Shown: positions 8,881-17,852 of the stretch, in pieces
Layout: every line of letters begins with the position of its first letter
Numbering within the stretch: the first letter of the stretch is position 1
From: JAVBMC01 sp031552845
Lineage (GTDB): Bacteria > Verrucomicrobiota > Kiritimatiellia > RFP12 > DVOR01
DNA: 64,000 nt
NCBI GenBank assembly: GCA_031552845.1
Contig: JAVBMC010000041.1
Coordinates: 1 to 64,000 of the forward strand
Direction of reading: 5' to 3'
Translations under genes and position numbers: made by a program
Notes under the pieces: model-generated
Seen by the model: the letters and a program-made list of their open reading frames with translations, nothing else
Databases searched by the model: none
What the model was told of the DNA's origin: nothing

Positions 8881-9469
8881 AAGTAAATAATCCTCATTCC
8901 CGGCAGCAATCTGTTTCTTTCCGGTTGACGCCAAAGTGCGAGCTTCGTGAGACAGAAGTTTCACGAGGCTCACACATTTGCGTGAGGCATTTGCCAAACT
9001 TGTGCCAAACGTTTGCCACATTTGTGTGAGCCTCGTCAAAGTTTTGTGTGAGCCGTGTGAAACTTTTGTGTTAAACGTTTGGCAAGTTTTTACTGTTTAC
9101 GGCGTGAAAGAGGGCGGTTTTTAGGGTGTTTTTTGGCGTTTCTCCCCAATTTGCAGGGCCTCATTGCAGTCCCAGCTCGGCTATGCGCAAATCGACACCC
9201 CAAAATGCCTCCATCCACCAGATATAGTATGCCACCATAAAAAATATACTATGGCTAGATGTCATTATGTTTCAGTGAGTTATGCAAAACACCCGTTTAA
9301 GAGCCTCGAAGGATAGGAAAATATCCTTCTTTGTCTAAGTTTTCTGCTTGCTCGAAACCGCGTTCTGGGTTATTATGAGCGGTTCAGTCCGGACGCCACC
9401 AAGTTTCGATTAGAACTGTTGTCCGCTTTTGATTTTCAATTTAAATTCGCAAAGGGAAGAGGCTTAAAT
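8881..9469. other. gene-free region upstream of nrdJ
   Basis: Contains the nested inverted-repeat tract 8956-9086, an 8-bp perfect hairpin GAAGGATA/TATCCTTC at 9308-9329 followed by TTTG, and a facing pair of GATATAGTAT / ATATACTATG words (9221-9253) that could be an operator. I looked for a cobalamin riboswitch, common before B12-dependent RNR genes, and did not see its conserved box. Confidence 0.55.
8956..9086. repeat. nested inverted-repeat tract
   Basis: AAGTTTCACGAGGCTCACAC (8956-8975) is matched in inverse by TGTGTGAGCCTCG (9023-9035) and, with mismatches, by TGTGTGAGCCGTGTGAAAC (9045-9063). TTTGCCAAAC (8990-8999) is matched by GTTTGGCAA (9077-9085), and CCAAACGTTTGCC lies between. 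The tract could fold in more than one way. Confidence 0.6.
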
Positions 9470-11707
9470 ATGAGCATTGAATCGTTGCAGAACTATGTAT
9501 TTACATCTAAGTACAGCCGCTATGTGTCCGAAAAACGCCGCCGCGAGACTTTTGAAGAGGCCGTCGAGCGCGTCATTGACATGCACCGCCGGCATTTCGC
9601 CGCCAAGGGGATTGACGTAAACGACCTGCTCGAGATCTGCGAGAAGGCGATGAAGAACAAGTATGTGCTCGGCAGCCAGCGCGCCATGCAGTTCGGCGGC
9701 GATCCGATCCTCAAAAAGAACGCCCGCATCTACAACTGCACGACCTCTTACTGCGACCGCCCGCGCTTTTTCCAAGAAGCGCTTTGGCTGCTGCTGTGCG
9801 GTTGCGGTGTTGGCTTCTCGGTGCAGAAGTTCCACGTGGCAAAACTGCCGGGCATCGCCCGTCCGACCGGCGAATCCAAAACCTATGTGATTCCGGATAC
9901 GATTGAGGGTTGGTCCGATGCGCTCGGCGCGCTGCTCTCCAGCTATTTCACTGCCGATCAAACGATGCCAGAGTTTGCCGGCGCTGCGGTGCACTTTGAT
10001 TATTCGCAAATCCGCGCGAAGGGATTGCCGATTTCATCCGGCATGGGACGCGCACCCGGACCGGAGCCGCTGCGCTCGAGCCTCGAGACCATCCGCACCC
10101 TGTTGGATCGGTGTATCGAAAACGGCCTGACCAAACTTCGCCCGATTGATGCGTACGATATTATGATGCATGCCTCGGATGCGGTGCTTTCCGGCGGCGT
10201 CCGCCGTAGTGCGACAATCTGCATGTTCTCGCCGGAAGACGACGAGATGGCACGCGCCAAGACCGGCAACTGGTTCATCGAAAATCCCCAGCGCGCCCGC
10301 TCGAATAACTCCGCCATGCTGCTGCGCGACAAGACTCCGCCGGAACTGTTCGCCAACTTGATGAAGAGCGTGCGAGAATTCGGTGAGCCCGGCTTTATCT
10401 GGACCGACAACTTGGACATGACGTTCAATCCGTGCGCCGAGATCGGCCTCTATCCGCAGGTCGATGGTCAGAGCGGATTTGCATTCTGCAATCTGTGCGA
10501 AATCAATATGGGCAAGGTTGACAGCGAAGAGAAGTTCCGCATTGCTTGCGAAGCCGGCGCCGTGCTCGGCACGCTGCAGGCCGACTACACCGATTTCCCC
10601 TACCTCGGCGAAATCTCCACGAAGATCGCCCGCACCGAAAGCCTCTTGGGCATCTCGATGACCGGCATGATGGAGAATCCCGACATCGCCTTCGATCCCG
10701 AGCTGCAGCGCAAAATGGCGCAGCTGATCTTGGAGGTAAATGCAAAAGTTGCCAAGCGTATCGGCGTCAATGTTGCGGCGCGCACCACGTGCGTCAAACC
10801 CGCCGGAACAACCAGCTGTATTCTTGGCACCTCTTCGGGCATTCACCCGCATCACGCCCACCGTTACTTCCGCCGCGTGCGTGCGTTGGAAGATGAGTTG
10901 CTCGTCGACTTCTTCCGCGGACAGAATCCGCGCGCGGTGGAAAAATCCATTTGGAGCAAGAGCGGGCAGGATGTCGTGTTGACCTTCTGTATCGAAGCCA
11001 AGCCCCAGGCATTGACCAAGCGCGATGTGGATGCGGTTGAACTCCTGCGCCGCGTGAAGCTGACGAAGGAAAACTGGATCGACTACGGCAAACGCACCGA
11101 TGCTTGCATCCAGCCCTGGCTGAGCCATAACGTCTCCAACACGATCTCCGTGAAGGACAACGAATGGGGCGATGTCGAAAAGTACATCTACGACAACCGT
11201 CAGGCATTTGCCGGAATCTCCCTGCTGCCCGACGGCGGCGACTTGGACTATCCGCAAGCGCCCTTCTGCGAAGTATTGACCGCCGCCGAAATTGTCGAGA
11301 CTTACGGCGTCGGCGCGATCATGTCGTCCGGACTCATCGTCGATGCCATGCATGCGTTTGAAGACAACTTGTGGAGCGCTTGCGAATGCGCTCTCGACCG
11401 CGGCGAGAATCTTGAAAAAGAAACACCGAAGGGCCCCCACCCCAAACGCGTGTATGAAGTGCTGGAAGAAATCCGCGAAGGCAAAAAGGACTGGGTGCGC
11501 CGCGCCCGTAAGTTCGCGCTGAATTACTTCAACAACGACGTCTTGAAAATGACACGCTGCCTGAAGCGCGTGCACTCATGTAAGGAGTGGGAAGATTTGA
11601 CGCGCAACTATGCGCCGGTGGACTACACGCTGTGTCTCGAAGATCGCGACAATACCAAGGTCACCGAGACGATTGCCTGCGCAGGCGGCAGCTGCGAAAT
11701 TATTTAA
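9470..11707 (+). CDS. nrdJ: adenosylcobalamin-dependent (class II) ribonucleoside-triphosphate reductase
   Basis: Reduces ribonucleotides to deoxyribonucleotides using a B12-generated thiyl radical, independent of oxygen. 745 residues, monomeric RTPR type without an N-terminal ATP cone. Seen: first redox Cys C90 in RIYNCTTSYC, the radical site N320-P-C322-A-E324 in FNPCAEIGLYP, and the C-terminal shuttle pair CAGGSC (737-742) that accepts electrons from thioredoxin or a similar donor. Start ATG 9470 has a GGGAAGAGG stretch upstream; an in-frame start at 9419 is less likely. It is a single gene with long upstream DNA and a hairpin terminator shared with uvrB. Confidence 0.94.
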   Translation: MSIESLQNYVFTSKYSRYVSEKRRRETFEEAVERVIDMHRRHFAAKGIDVNDLLEICEKAMKNKYVLGSQRAMQFGGDPILKKNARIYNCTTSYCDRPRFFQEALWLLLCGCGVGFSVQKFHVAKLPGIARPTGESKTYVIPDTIEGWSDALGALLSSYFTADQTMPEFAGAAVHFDYSQIRAKGLPISSGMGRAPGPEPLRSSLETIRTLLDRCIENGLTKLRPIDAYDIMMHASDAVLSGGVRRSATICMFSPEDDEMARAKTGNWFIENPQRARSNNSAMLLRDKTPPELFANLMKSVREFGEPGFIWTDNLDMTFNPCAEIGLYPQVDGQSGFAFCNLCEINMGKVDSEEKFRIACEAGAVLGTLQADYTDFPYLGEISTKIARTESLLGISMTGMMENPDIAFDPELQRKMAQLILEVNAKVAKRIGVNVAARTTCVKPAGTTSCILGTSSGIHPHHAHRYFRRVRALEDELLVDFFRGQNPRAVEKSIWSKSGQDVVLTFCIEAKPQALTKRDVDAVELLRRVKLTKENWIDYGKRTDACIQPWLSHNVSNTISVKDNEWGDVEKYIYDNRQAFAGISLLPDGGDLDYPQAPFCEVLTAAEIVETYGVGAIMSSGLIVDAMHAFEDNLWSACECALDRGENLEKETPKGPHPKRVYEVLEEIREGKKDWVRRARKFALNYFNNDVLKMTRCLKRVHSCKEWEDLTRNYAPVDYTLCLEDRDNTKVTETIACAGGSCEII

Positions 11708-11722
11708 GCGGTGCTTCTTTTC

Positions 11723-11760
11723 AAAGGCGGCTGACGGACTATTTCCGTTTGCCGCCTTTT
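11723..11760. terminator. bidirectional terminator between nrdJ and uvrB
   Basis: AAAGGCGGC (11723-11731) pairs with GCCGCCTTT (11751-11759), with an inner ACGGA/TCCGT stem; T-rich stretches follow in both directions. The uvrB stop codon lies inside the hairpin. Confidence 0.75.
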
Positions 11761-13760
11761 CTTTTCTTAACGGCGGTATCGCTTGATGAAGCTTGCGGCT
11801 GAGTTTGCTTGCGCAGTTCCTTCAGCTCATCACGCAGAATCGCGGCGCGCTCAAACTCAAGTGCATCAGCCGCGGCGAGCATCTCTTCTTCAATCTCCGC
11901 GATTGCCTGCATGACATCATAGCCCTCTGCGGTCTCCGACACAGCGCGCACCACTAACTCCTGCGCCTCTGCTTCATAGAGAGTCTCTTCACCGGCAGCG
12001 CGGCGCACGCTCTTGGGCGTGATGCCGTGTTCAAGATTGTAAGCTTGTTGTTTCTCACGCCGTTCGTTCGTCGTGCGGATCATTTCACCCATCGCGCCGG
12101 TCACATGGTCGGCATATAAGATCACGCGGCCATTCTCATGACGCGCAGTACGCCCGGCAGTTTGAATGAGCGAAGTGGTCGAGCGCAGGAATCCTTCCTT
12201 GTCGGCATCCAGCACAGCCACAAGCGCAACCTCCGGCAGGTCCAAACCTTCACGCAAAAGGTTGATGCCTATCAAGCAATCAAACTCACCCTTGCGCAAG
12301 CGTGCCAGAATTGCCACCCGATCCAATGCGCTGATGTCGGAATGTAAATACTCCGTGCGCACATTGATCTCCCGCAAGTATTCCGAAAGCTCTTCCGCCG
12401 AACGCTTGGTCAACGTGGTCACCAGCACGCGATCTCCCTGCGCGGCAACCTTGCGCACCTCTTCAATCAAATCATCAATCTGACCTGTCAGCGGACGCAC
12501 CTCAATTGGTGGATCCAGCAAGCCGGTCGGACGAATCACCTGCTCTGCCGTGATGGTGGAGACTTCTTTCTCATACGGTCCCGGCGTGGCCGACACAAAA
12601 ACGATCGGCCCAACTTTATCGAGAAACTCATGAAAGTTCAGTGGACGGTTATCCCGCGCCGACGGCAGGCGGAATCCGTAATCAATCAACACTTGCTTGC
12701 GGGCTTGATCTCCGTTATACATCGCGCGCACTTGCGGCAGTGATACGTGCGACTCGTCAATGATGGTGAGAAACTCCGAATCAAAGTAATCAAGCAAACA
12801 TGCGGGAGGTTCACCTGCAGCACGTCCGGCTAGGTGGCGCGAGTAGTTTTCGATGCCGTTGCAGTAGCCCAGCTCCGTGAGCATCTCCAAATCAAACTCA
12901 GTGCGTTGCTTCAAGCGCTGCGCTTCCAGCAGTTTGCGCGACGACTCAAGCTCCTGCAACCGCTCGGCCAACTCGGCACGAATGCGCACCGCCGCCTCGT
13001 CAATTTTACTGCGCGGCATAACGAAGTGCTTGGCGGGCGAAACAATCAAGCGCCGCAACGGTGGCCCGGAACGGCCGCTTGTCGGATTGAACATCCGCAC
13101 CTCTTCAATCTCATCGCCGAAGAATGAAACACGATAACCGTCTGTGCTATACGACGGAAAGATATCCACCGTATCTCCACGCACACGGAACACGCCCGGC
13201 TGAGGTTCAAAGTCGTTGCGTTGGTATTGAATGCTCACCAGCCGCTCGAGCAACCGTTCGCGCGACAGCTCCATCCCCGGCGTGAGATCAACTTGCATCT
13301 CTTTATAATCTTCGGGCGAGCCCAAGCCATAAATGCACGACACCGACGCAATGATAATTACATCGCGGCGGCCGAGTAATGCGTTAGTTGCCGACAGACG
13401 GAAACGCTCAATCTCATCATTGACAGAAGAATCCTTATCGATATACGTATCCGTCTGCGGGATGTAGGCTTCAGGCTGATAGTAATCGTAATAGCTGATA
13501 AAGAACTCAACCGCGTGGTCGGGGAAAAATCCCTTCAGTTCCGTATACAACTGCGCCGCCAAAGTTTTATTGTGCGAGAGAATCAGCGTCGGGCGTCCCC
13601 ACTTTTGAATCACGTTCGCCATCGTGAACGTTTTGCCGGATCCCGTCACGCCCAACAGCGTCATTCGTTGAGCGCCACCCTCAAGACCATCCGCCAGCTT
13701 CTTAATGGCTGGCTCTTGATCTCCCGCAGGACTATAATCTGACTTAATATTAAAGGTCAC
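11739..13760 (-). CDS. uvrB: excinuclease ABC subunit B
   Basis: Damage-verification helicase of nucleotide excision repair, working with UvrA and UvrC (not in this window). 673 residues, usual length. Walker A GVTGSGKT at 37-44, the beta-hairpin region YYDYYQPEAYIP, the DEAD-like box DESH, helicase motif QTAGRTARH, and a C-terminal UVR domain at about 625-660 that contacts UvrC. Start GTG 13760 gives the canonical MTF.I.SDY.PAGDQ opening; no clear ribosome site. It follows the glycosyltransferase gene by 13 bases on the same strand, so the two are probably co-transcribed. Confidence 0.97.
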   Translation of the reverse strand: MTFNIKSDYSPAGDQEPAIKKLADGLEGGAQRMTLLGVTGSGKTFTMANVIQKWGRPTLILSHNKTLAAQLYTELKGFFPDHAVEFFISYYDYYQPEAYIPQTDTYIDKDSSVNDEIERFRLSATNALLGRRDVIIIASVSCIYGLGSPEDYKEMQVDLTPGMELSRERLLERLVSIQYQRNDFEPQPGVFRVRGDTVDIFPSYSTDGYRVSFFGDEIEEVRMFNPTSGRSGPPLRRLIVSPAKHFVMPRSKIDEAAVRIRAELAERLQELESSRKLLEAQRLKQRTEFDLEMLTELGYCNGIENYSRHLAGRAAGEPPACLLDYFDSEFLTIIDESHVSLPQVRAMYNGDQARKQVLIDYGFRLPSARDNRPLNFHEFLDKVGPIVFVSATPGPYEKEVSTITAEQVIRPTGLLDPPIEVRPLTGQIDDLIEEVRKVAAQGDRVLVTTLTKRSAEELSEYLREINVRTEYLHSDISALDRVAILARLRKGEFDCLIGINLLREGLDLPEVALVAVLDADKEGFLRSTTSLIQTAGRTARHENGRVILYADHVTGAMGEMIRTTNERREKQQAYNLEHGITPKSVRRAAGEETLYEAEAQELVVRAVSETAEGYDVMQAIAEIEEEMLAAADALEFERAAILRDELKELRKQTQPQASSSDTAVKKRKGGKRK

Positions 13761-13773
13761 GATAAATCATTAT

Positions 13774-14931
13774 CTAATCATCATCATTCGACGATGATGG
13801 TCGCCTGCTGCGTGCGCCATCTGCCTGCCGCAGCAAACGCTCATAGGTTGCAAATGTCTGTTGCGCCATCGTTTCTGTCGAGAGCAATTTTGCGACGCGG
13901 ACACGGGCATTGTTAACAATCTTCTCCCGCAGTGCGGCATCCTCAACCAACTGCACCGCTGCATTACAAAAATCACCATTCGAACGCCGCCCCGGAACCA
14001 AAAACCCGCTCACGCCATCCTCAATCAAATCAGACGGCCCTGCCGAATCTCTGGCCACCACCGGCACGCCCAGAAACATCGCCTCGGCAATCGCCCGCCC
14101 AAACGCTTCGCCTGTCGGCGGATGTATTAACACATCAAACGCAGGAATCAGCTCTGCCGCATTTTCACAATCCGAAACCCAGACCGTATCAATATCCGCA
14201 AATGCTTTTTGCAAAGCCTTCTGGTAACTCCCGCCAGCCAGCGCCCGCCCTACCACAACAAATCTCGCCTGCGGATACTTCGCGCGAAACAACCGCGCCT
14301 CTTCCAAGAAAATCTCATGCCGCTTCGACGGCACCCAATCCGCCACCATCCCCAGCACCGGCACATCGTCAGCAATCCCCAAACGCTGCCGTGCCTCGGC
14401 ACGCGTGGCCGTCGCCTTCACATCCACCCCCGGCATGATCGATGCCAATAACGACAACGATCCAAACGGCACCAATTCCCTCACCAATCGTCCAATCGCA
14501 GGGGACCCGACAATCACGCCATTTGCATAGCTTACAAACTTCTTATATAACTCCGGCCGATGCTCAACCGTGCGGATGTGCCAAATCAAAGGCAGGCCGC
14601 GCACAACCTGCCGCACAGCGGCAAACGACGGCAAGGCATTTGCATGAATTAAATCCGGTTGAAACTCCCGCACTGCGGTGCGCAGCTTTACATTGCCGCC
14701 TCCCAGTGCCGCACCAAACATATCCAGCCACCCGCCACCGGCAACTCCGGCAACAGGCTCAATCGGCCACACCTTCACCTCTGCAGACGTCAGCCAATCA
14801 AAAACATCACCGGTCGGCACCGCAACGCCAACCTCGACATTCTCATGCCGTTGCATCGCACAAACCAGATCAAAAAAGTTCCGTTGCGCCCCCCCGGCAT
14901 ATTTGTTCCCATCAACAAATAAAACACGCAT
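13774..14931 (-). CDS. glycosyltransferase family 4-like protein
   Basis: GT-B-fold glycosyltransferase, 385 residues, probably adding a sugar to a surface glycan or lipid on the cytoplasmic side of the membrane. The N-terminal domain opens with MRVLFVDGNKYAGGAQR (glycine-rich acceptor loop); the C-terminal Rossmann domain has GMVADWVPSKRH, the GEAFGRAIAEAMFLGVPVVA nucleotide-sugar motif (acidic residue near 280) and DGVSGFLV. The tail RSRRPSSSNDDD is disordered. It heads a two-gene unit with uvrB. The promoter-like hexamers at 14940-14967 leave almost no leader before ATG 14931. Sugar and acceptor are unknown. Confidence 0.9.
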   Translation of the reverse strand: MRVLFVDGNKYAGGAQRNFFDLVCAMQRHENVEVGVAVPTGDVFDWLTSAEVKVWPIEPVAGVAGGGWLDMFGAALGGGNVKLRTAVREFQPDLIHANALPSFAAVRQVVRGLPLIWHIRTVEHRPELYKKFVSYANGVIVGSPAIGRLVRELVPFGSLSLLASIMPGVDVKATATRAEARQRLGIADDVPVLGMVADWVPSKRHEIFLEEARLFRAKYPQARFVVVGRALAGGSYQKALQKAFADIDTVWVSDCENAAELIPAFDVLIHPPTGEAFGRAIAEAMFLGVPVVARDSAGPSDLIEDGVSGFLVPGRRSNGDFCNAAVQLVEDAALREKIVNNARVRVAKLLSTETMAQQTFATYERLLRQADGARSRRPSSSNDDD

Positions 14932-14939
14932 GCCACAAT

Positions 14940-14967
14940 GTTATCACAAACCCTCCCCCCAATGCAA
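14940..14967 (-). promoter_or_regulatory. promoter of glycosyltransferase gene, possibly leaderless
   Basis: Minus strand: -35 TTGCAT (14962-14967), 16-bp spacer, -10 GATAAC (14940-14945). Only eight bases separate the -10 from the ATG, so the transcript would begin at or next to the start codon; no ribosome site is visible. Confidence 0.45.
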
Positions 14968-15317
14968 TCTTTTTATTTCAACAATACCGATTTCTCCCAT
15001 TTTACGCCATATTTACAACTCCGGTCTTTTTCACCCGTGCCTCTTTTTACAAAAACTTCCTCCATTAACGGCACCCCCTTAACTTCCCTTTATATCCTGA
15101 CAACATCCAGAAGGCGCCTCACTCGCTTAACAATCACACATATTCTTTGCTACCACTAGAATTTACTCCCTCCACTATACTAAAAAAATCTGCCGCTCAT
15201 CCATCCCCTGTCCAACGGGTCCACGCGACTATGCCTCAGCACGAATCCCCCTCCAATATCACGGCTCACCATCACCCCCATCCCCTATGACACCCATTCA
15301 ATCCCCCCCTCCACGAC
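14968..15317. other. gene-free C-rich stretch
   Basis: C- and A/T-rich plus strand with no supported gene, no convincing repeat and no RNA gene. Confidence 0.5.
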
Positions 15318-15351
15318 AAAAAAAAGGCGCGGAACAAGTCCGCGCCTTTTT
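15318..15351 (-). terminator. terminator of the exported-protein gene
   Basis: GGCGCGGA (15326-15333) and TCCGCGCC (15339-15346) form a stem with a five-base loop; on the minus strand it ends in a run of eight T. Confidence 0.85.
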
Positions 15352-15378
15352 GTTAGAGACTTACTCTCGTTCGTCTGA

Positions 15379-17028
15379 TTACTCAGCCGCAATCTCCGCC
15401 ACAATCGTCGGAATCAAGAAGAGATTCGTCGGAGTGTTCACGTCTGCGGATATGACATACATATACGTAATGCCACTGACTGTCTCGATATGCAGGTAAC
15501 CAGGATTAATAGCCGGCACAGGCGGAACCGAGACTTCTTCCACGATCTCTGCTGTCAACGTCGTGTATGCCTCAACCGCGAGAACGCCATTCAGGGTCCC
15601 AAGGTTAAAGTTGGCACTCAGTGCAAACGCAACCACATCCGCAGGCGTCAACCCATCAGGCAATACATCAGCGAGGGTGTCAGAAGTAACGGCTGTCGAC
15701 TTAATCTCAGGAACAGCAAGCACCCCATCTACCACCGCCATATTACACAGATATGCATTTTCCAGAGCAACTCTACCACCTTCTTGGAACAAACCATTCA
15801 GCTGAGCAATGCTAATCTTCTGGTCATTAATCCAAGCGTTAAACGCATCTTTCGCAACCTTTCCAGTCGTCGGGTCAGTCAAGGCATCAACGGCATCAGC
15901 CAAGGGTTGATATGCTTCATTTCCCGTCTTAGCCGCGAACGCATCGATATTCTCAACTGTAGCATCGCTATCCACTGTCACAGGAACCGGAGGAGGCTCG
16001 TCACCGCTAGCCGTGGCCAGCTTCATGTTGGCAATCAACTCGCTCGTGCCTTGGAACGCAACACCATTCACTTGACGGTACTCAGGATCTACAAAAGTCG
16101 CGAAATTGCTTTCCGGCATAGCATAATACGCTGCCATAAGCCATGGACCTAGCTCTTGATAATCCGTGAGAAGGTCGTCTTCGTTGCCAGCAGCAGCAAA
16201 ACCGATTGTCGCACTCGCACCGGCAAGCTTGTTTGTGCCATCTTTTAACGAACAAATTTTATCATTGACCAAGACCTGAAACACAACTATCGGCTTATAT
16301 CCGTCTGCAGTGATGCTTCCGCCCCCAAGCGTCTTCAACTGAATCTGCAATTTACAGGGTTGGTCTTTCGTAACAAACACATAATCTTCGGCGGCATCAT
16401 CATACAGGTAAGCAAAGCCGGCACCAAGTCCAACCTCATAATCTTCATTACCATGCCCACCATGAGCAACCGCCACAAACGCACGTTCAGATCCCTCACC
16501 CTCCGCCAAGGCGAACACTGCTGTTTTAGCACCGCTTGAAGCTATTTCGGGAAAAGCAATCTCCGCATCACTCAAAGTAAACTTCACCTCGGTGCTGAAT
16601 GCAACAACGCCATTGCTGATCGTTGCGGCATCACCTATTTTGATTTGAGCAGGGATTGGAACCAGCCCACCTTCTTCGGTCTCCGCAGCAAGCTTCAACT
16701 GACCGCCTGATGTTCCCAACTTGAATTGCGTTGAGGTATTGTCCCCCGTTACGCCGATAATCGCACTGGTATCGTCACTGGTAACACCCATCGCGAGGGG
16801 ATACGTGATTGCATCCCCAGATCCGCCCTGGTACGTCCATCCGTTGAGTCCTTCAGATGCCGGTTGCCATTCCGCAATTCTCAGCCCTTCCGTTAATACT
16901 TGGGACGTATAATCGGCAGTAAACGTATACGGCGTTTCTGCATCCAACGTCAACGGACTTGTGGCAGCCATGAGGCTGGTGCTGAGAACACCGGCCAAGC
17001 CGAGTGCTACAATCTTACTGAGTTTCAT
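15379..17028 (-). CDS. exported protein of unknown function
   Basis: I do not recognise a family. 549 residues; residues 1-21 (MKLSKIVALGLAGVLSTSLMA) are a clear Sec signal peptide, so the product is secreted or periplasmic. Residues 22-345 are Gly/Thr/Ser-rich and look beta-rich, as in surface or adhesin-like proteins. A Pro/Val linker (GDEPPPVPVTVDSD) near 347-360 separates a mostly helical Ala/Asp-rich segment (about 360-500), followed by a second Pro linker and a short C-terminal domain. No catalytic motif and no C-terminal sorting signal that I can name. AGGAGA precedes ATG 17028. Single-gene unit with its own terminator. Confidence 0.85.
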   Translation of the reverse strand: MKLSKIVALGLAGVLSTSLMAATSPLTLDAETPYTFTADYTSQVLTEGLRIAEWQPASEGLNGWTYQGGSGDAITYPLAMGVTSDDTSAIIGVTGDNTSTQFKLGTSGGQLKLAAETEEGGLVPIPAQIKIGDAATISNGVVAFSTEVKFTLSDAEIAFPEIASSGAKTAVFALAEGEGSERAFVAVAHGGHGNEDYEVGLGAGFAYLYDDAAEDYVFVTKDQPCKLQIQLKTLGGGSITADGYKPIVVFQVLVNDKICSLKDGTNKLAGASATIGFAAAGNEDDLLTDYQELGPWLMAAYYAMPESNFATFVDPEYRQVNGVAFQGTSELIANMKLATASGDEPPPVPVTVDSDATVENIDAFAAKTGNEAYQPLADAVDALTDPTTGKVAKDAFNAWINDQKISIAQLNGLFQEGGRVALENAYLCNMAVVDGVLAVPEIKSTAVTSDTLADVLPDGLTPADVVAFALSANFNLGTLNGVLAVEAYTTLTAEIVEEVSVPPVPAINPGYLHIETVSGITYMYVISADVNTPTNLFLIPTIVAEIAAE

Positions 17029-17500
17029 ATGAACTCTCCTTCACTTAATCATTCTTCGGTCCCCCGCCCCGTATTCGGACACCCGTCCGGCCGTATGCCG
17101 GGAGACCTAGCCTTTATCAATGCTCCACATGATACTCGATTTGACTGTTGTTTTGCAAGCTTAAAAATGCCTTTTTTAGCTTTTTTTTCTTGAGGCCTCG
17201 CTCTATCATGCCAAAACACCCGAAAAGCCCTTATTTATCGTGTTTTTTGATGATTGGAAATTTTTGTCGAAATTTCTTTTTTTGCGCTTGACGGACTTTT
17301 CCCACAACATGCCTGCGCCGAGCGCATGGGGTTGCGGGGGTCTTATTTGTATTTGCAAGCATTGGGTGCTATAAGTGACAAAAGTAATGCCTTAATCGGC
17401 TATTCCGAGGAGAAAGGGGGTGAAAGCGGGGCAGAAGAGGGTTAAAATCCACTTGCCTTGCGTTAATGAACGGTATTTGATGCGGGCATTGGCCTTTCAC

Positions 17501-17602
17501 GGGCTTGCAAGCCCGCGGTGGAGGGCTTATAAGCCCGGCGGCACGGGGTTCGAAGCCCGCGGCTGGGGGCTTGCAAGCCCGTGAACGCGTGATTGGAACC
17601 CC
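17501..17602. repeat. array of 14-bp palindromes with 22-bp period (array 1)
   Basis: GGGCTTGCAAGCCC at 17501 and 17567, GGGCTTATAAGCCC at 17523 and GGGGTTCGAAGCCC at 17545, each exactly 22 bases after the previous one, with a decayed fifth unit from 17589. The outer six bases are fixed and the four central bases vary (TGCA, TATA, TCGA). The 8-bp spacers are G/C-rich. Two further arrays occur at 43448 and 60843. Confidence 0.9.
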
Positions 17603-17792
17603 GCAGGCGGTTAGTGGTTATGTGGCAGGTCATTTTAAGGTGGTAGCGGGTGGCCTTTCGGGTGTGGGATGGGGCGGTGCTGTGGCTGGCCGAGGCGAGC
17701 TGGCGGCGGCTTGGCTATTTATAGTATAGGCACCTGTGATGCATCAAGTGGATGTGTTTTGCCGAAGCTTGTCTCTAATGGCTGGTAATTGC

Positions 17793-17821
17793 TTGCCTTT
17801 CGGGGGCATTTTTGGTAGGAT
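17793..17821 (+). promoter_or_regulatory. promoter of the Fe-S scaffold/GGGtGRT operon
   Basis: -35 TTGCCT (17793-17798), 17-bp spacer, -10 TAGGAT (17816-17821), 31 bases before the start codon. Confidence 0.5.
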
Positions 17822-17852
17822 ACGCCCCGTTTGTTTTATAAGGAGATTACAC

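Larger units (their letters stand above)
17029..17852. other. long intergenic region with palindrome array
   Basis: No supported gene in 824 bases. The left part is T-rich. The 22-bp-period palindrome array lies at 17501-17602 and the promoter for the Fe-S operon at 17793-17821. Confidence 0.6.

Noticed and set aside
8881..9469. Cobalamin riboswitch or NrdR boxes before nrdJ
   Set aside because: No B12 box was seen. The GATATAGTAT and ATATACTATG words match NrdR boxes poorly and their spacing of about 22 bp is wrong.
17501..17602. CRISPR-like array
   Set aside because: Repeats are 14-bp palindromes with 8-bp spacers, there are no cas genes, and the repeat centres vary.
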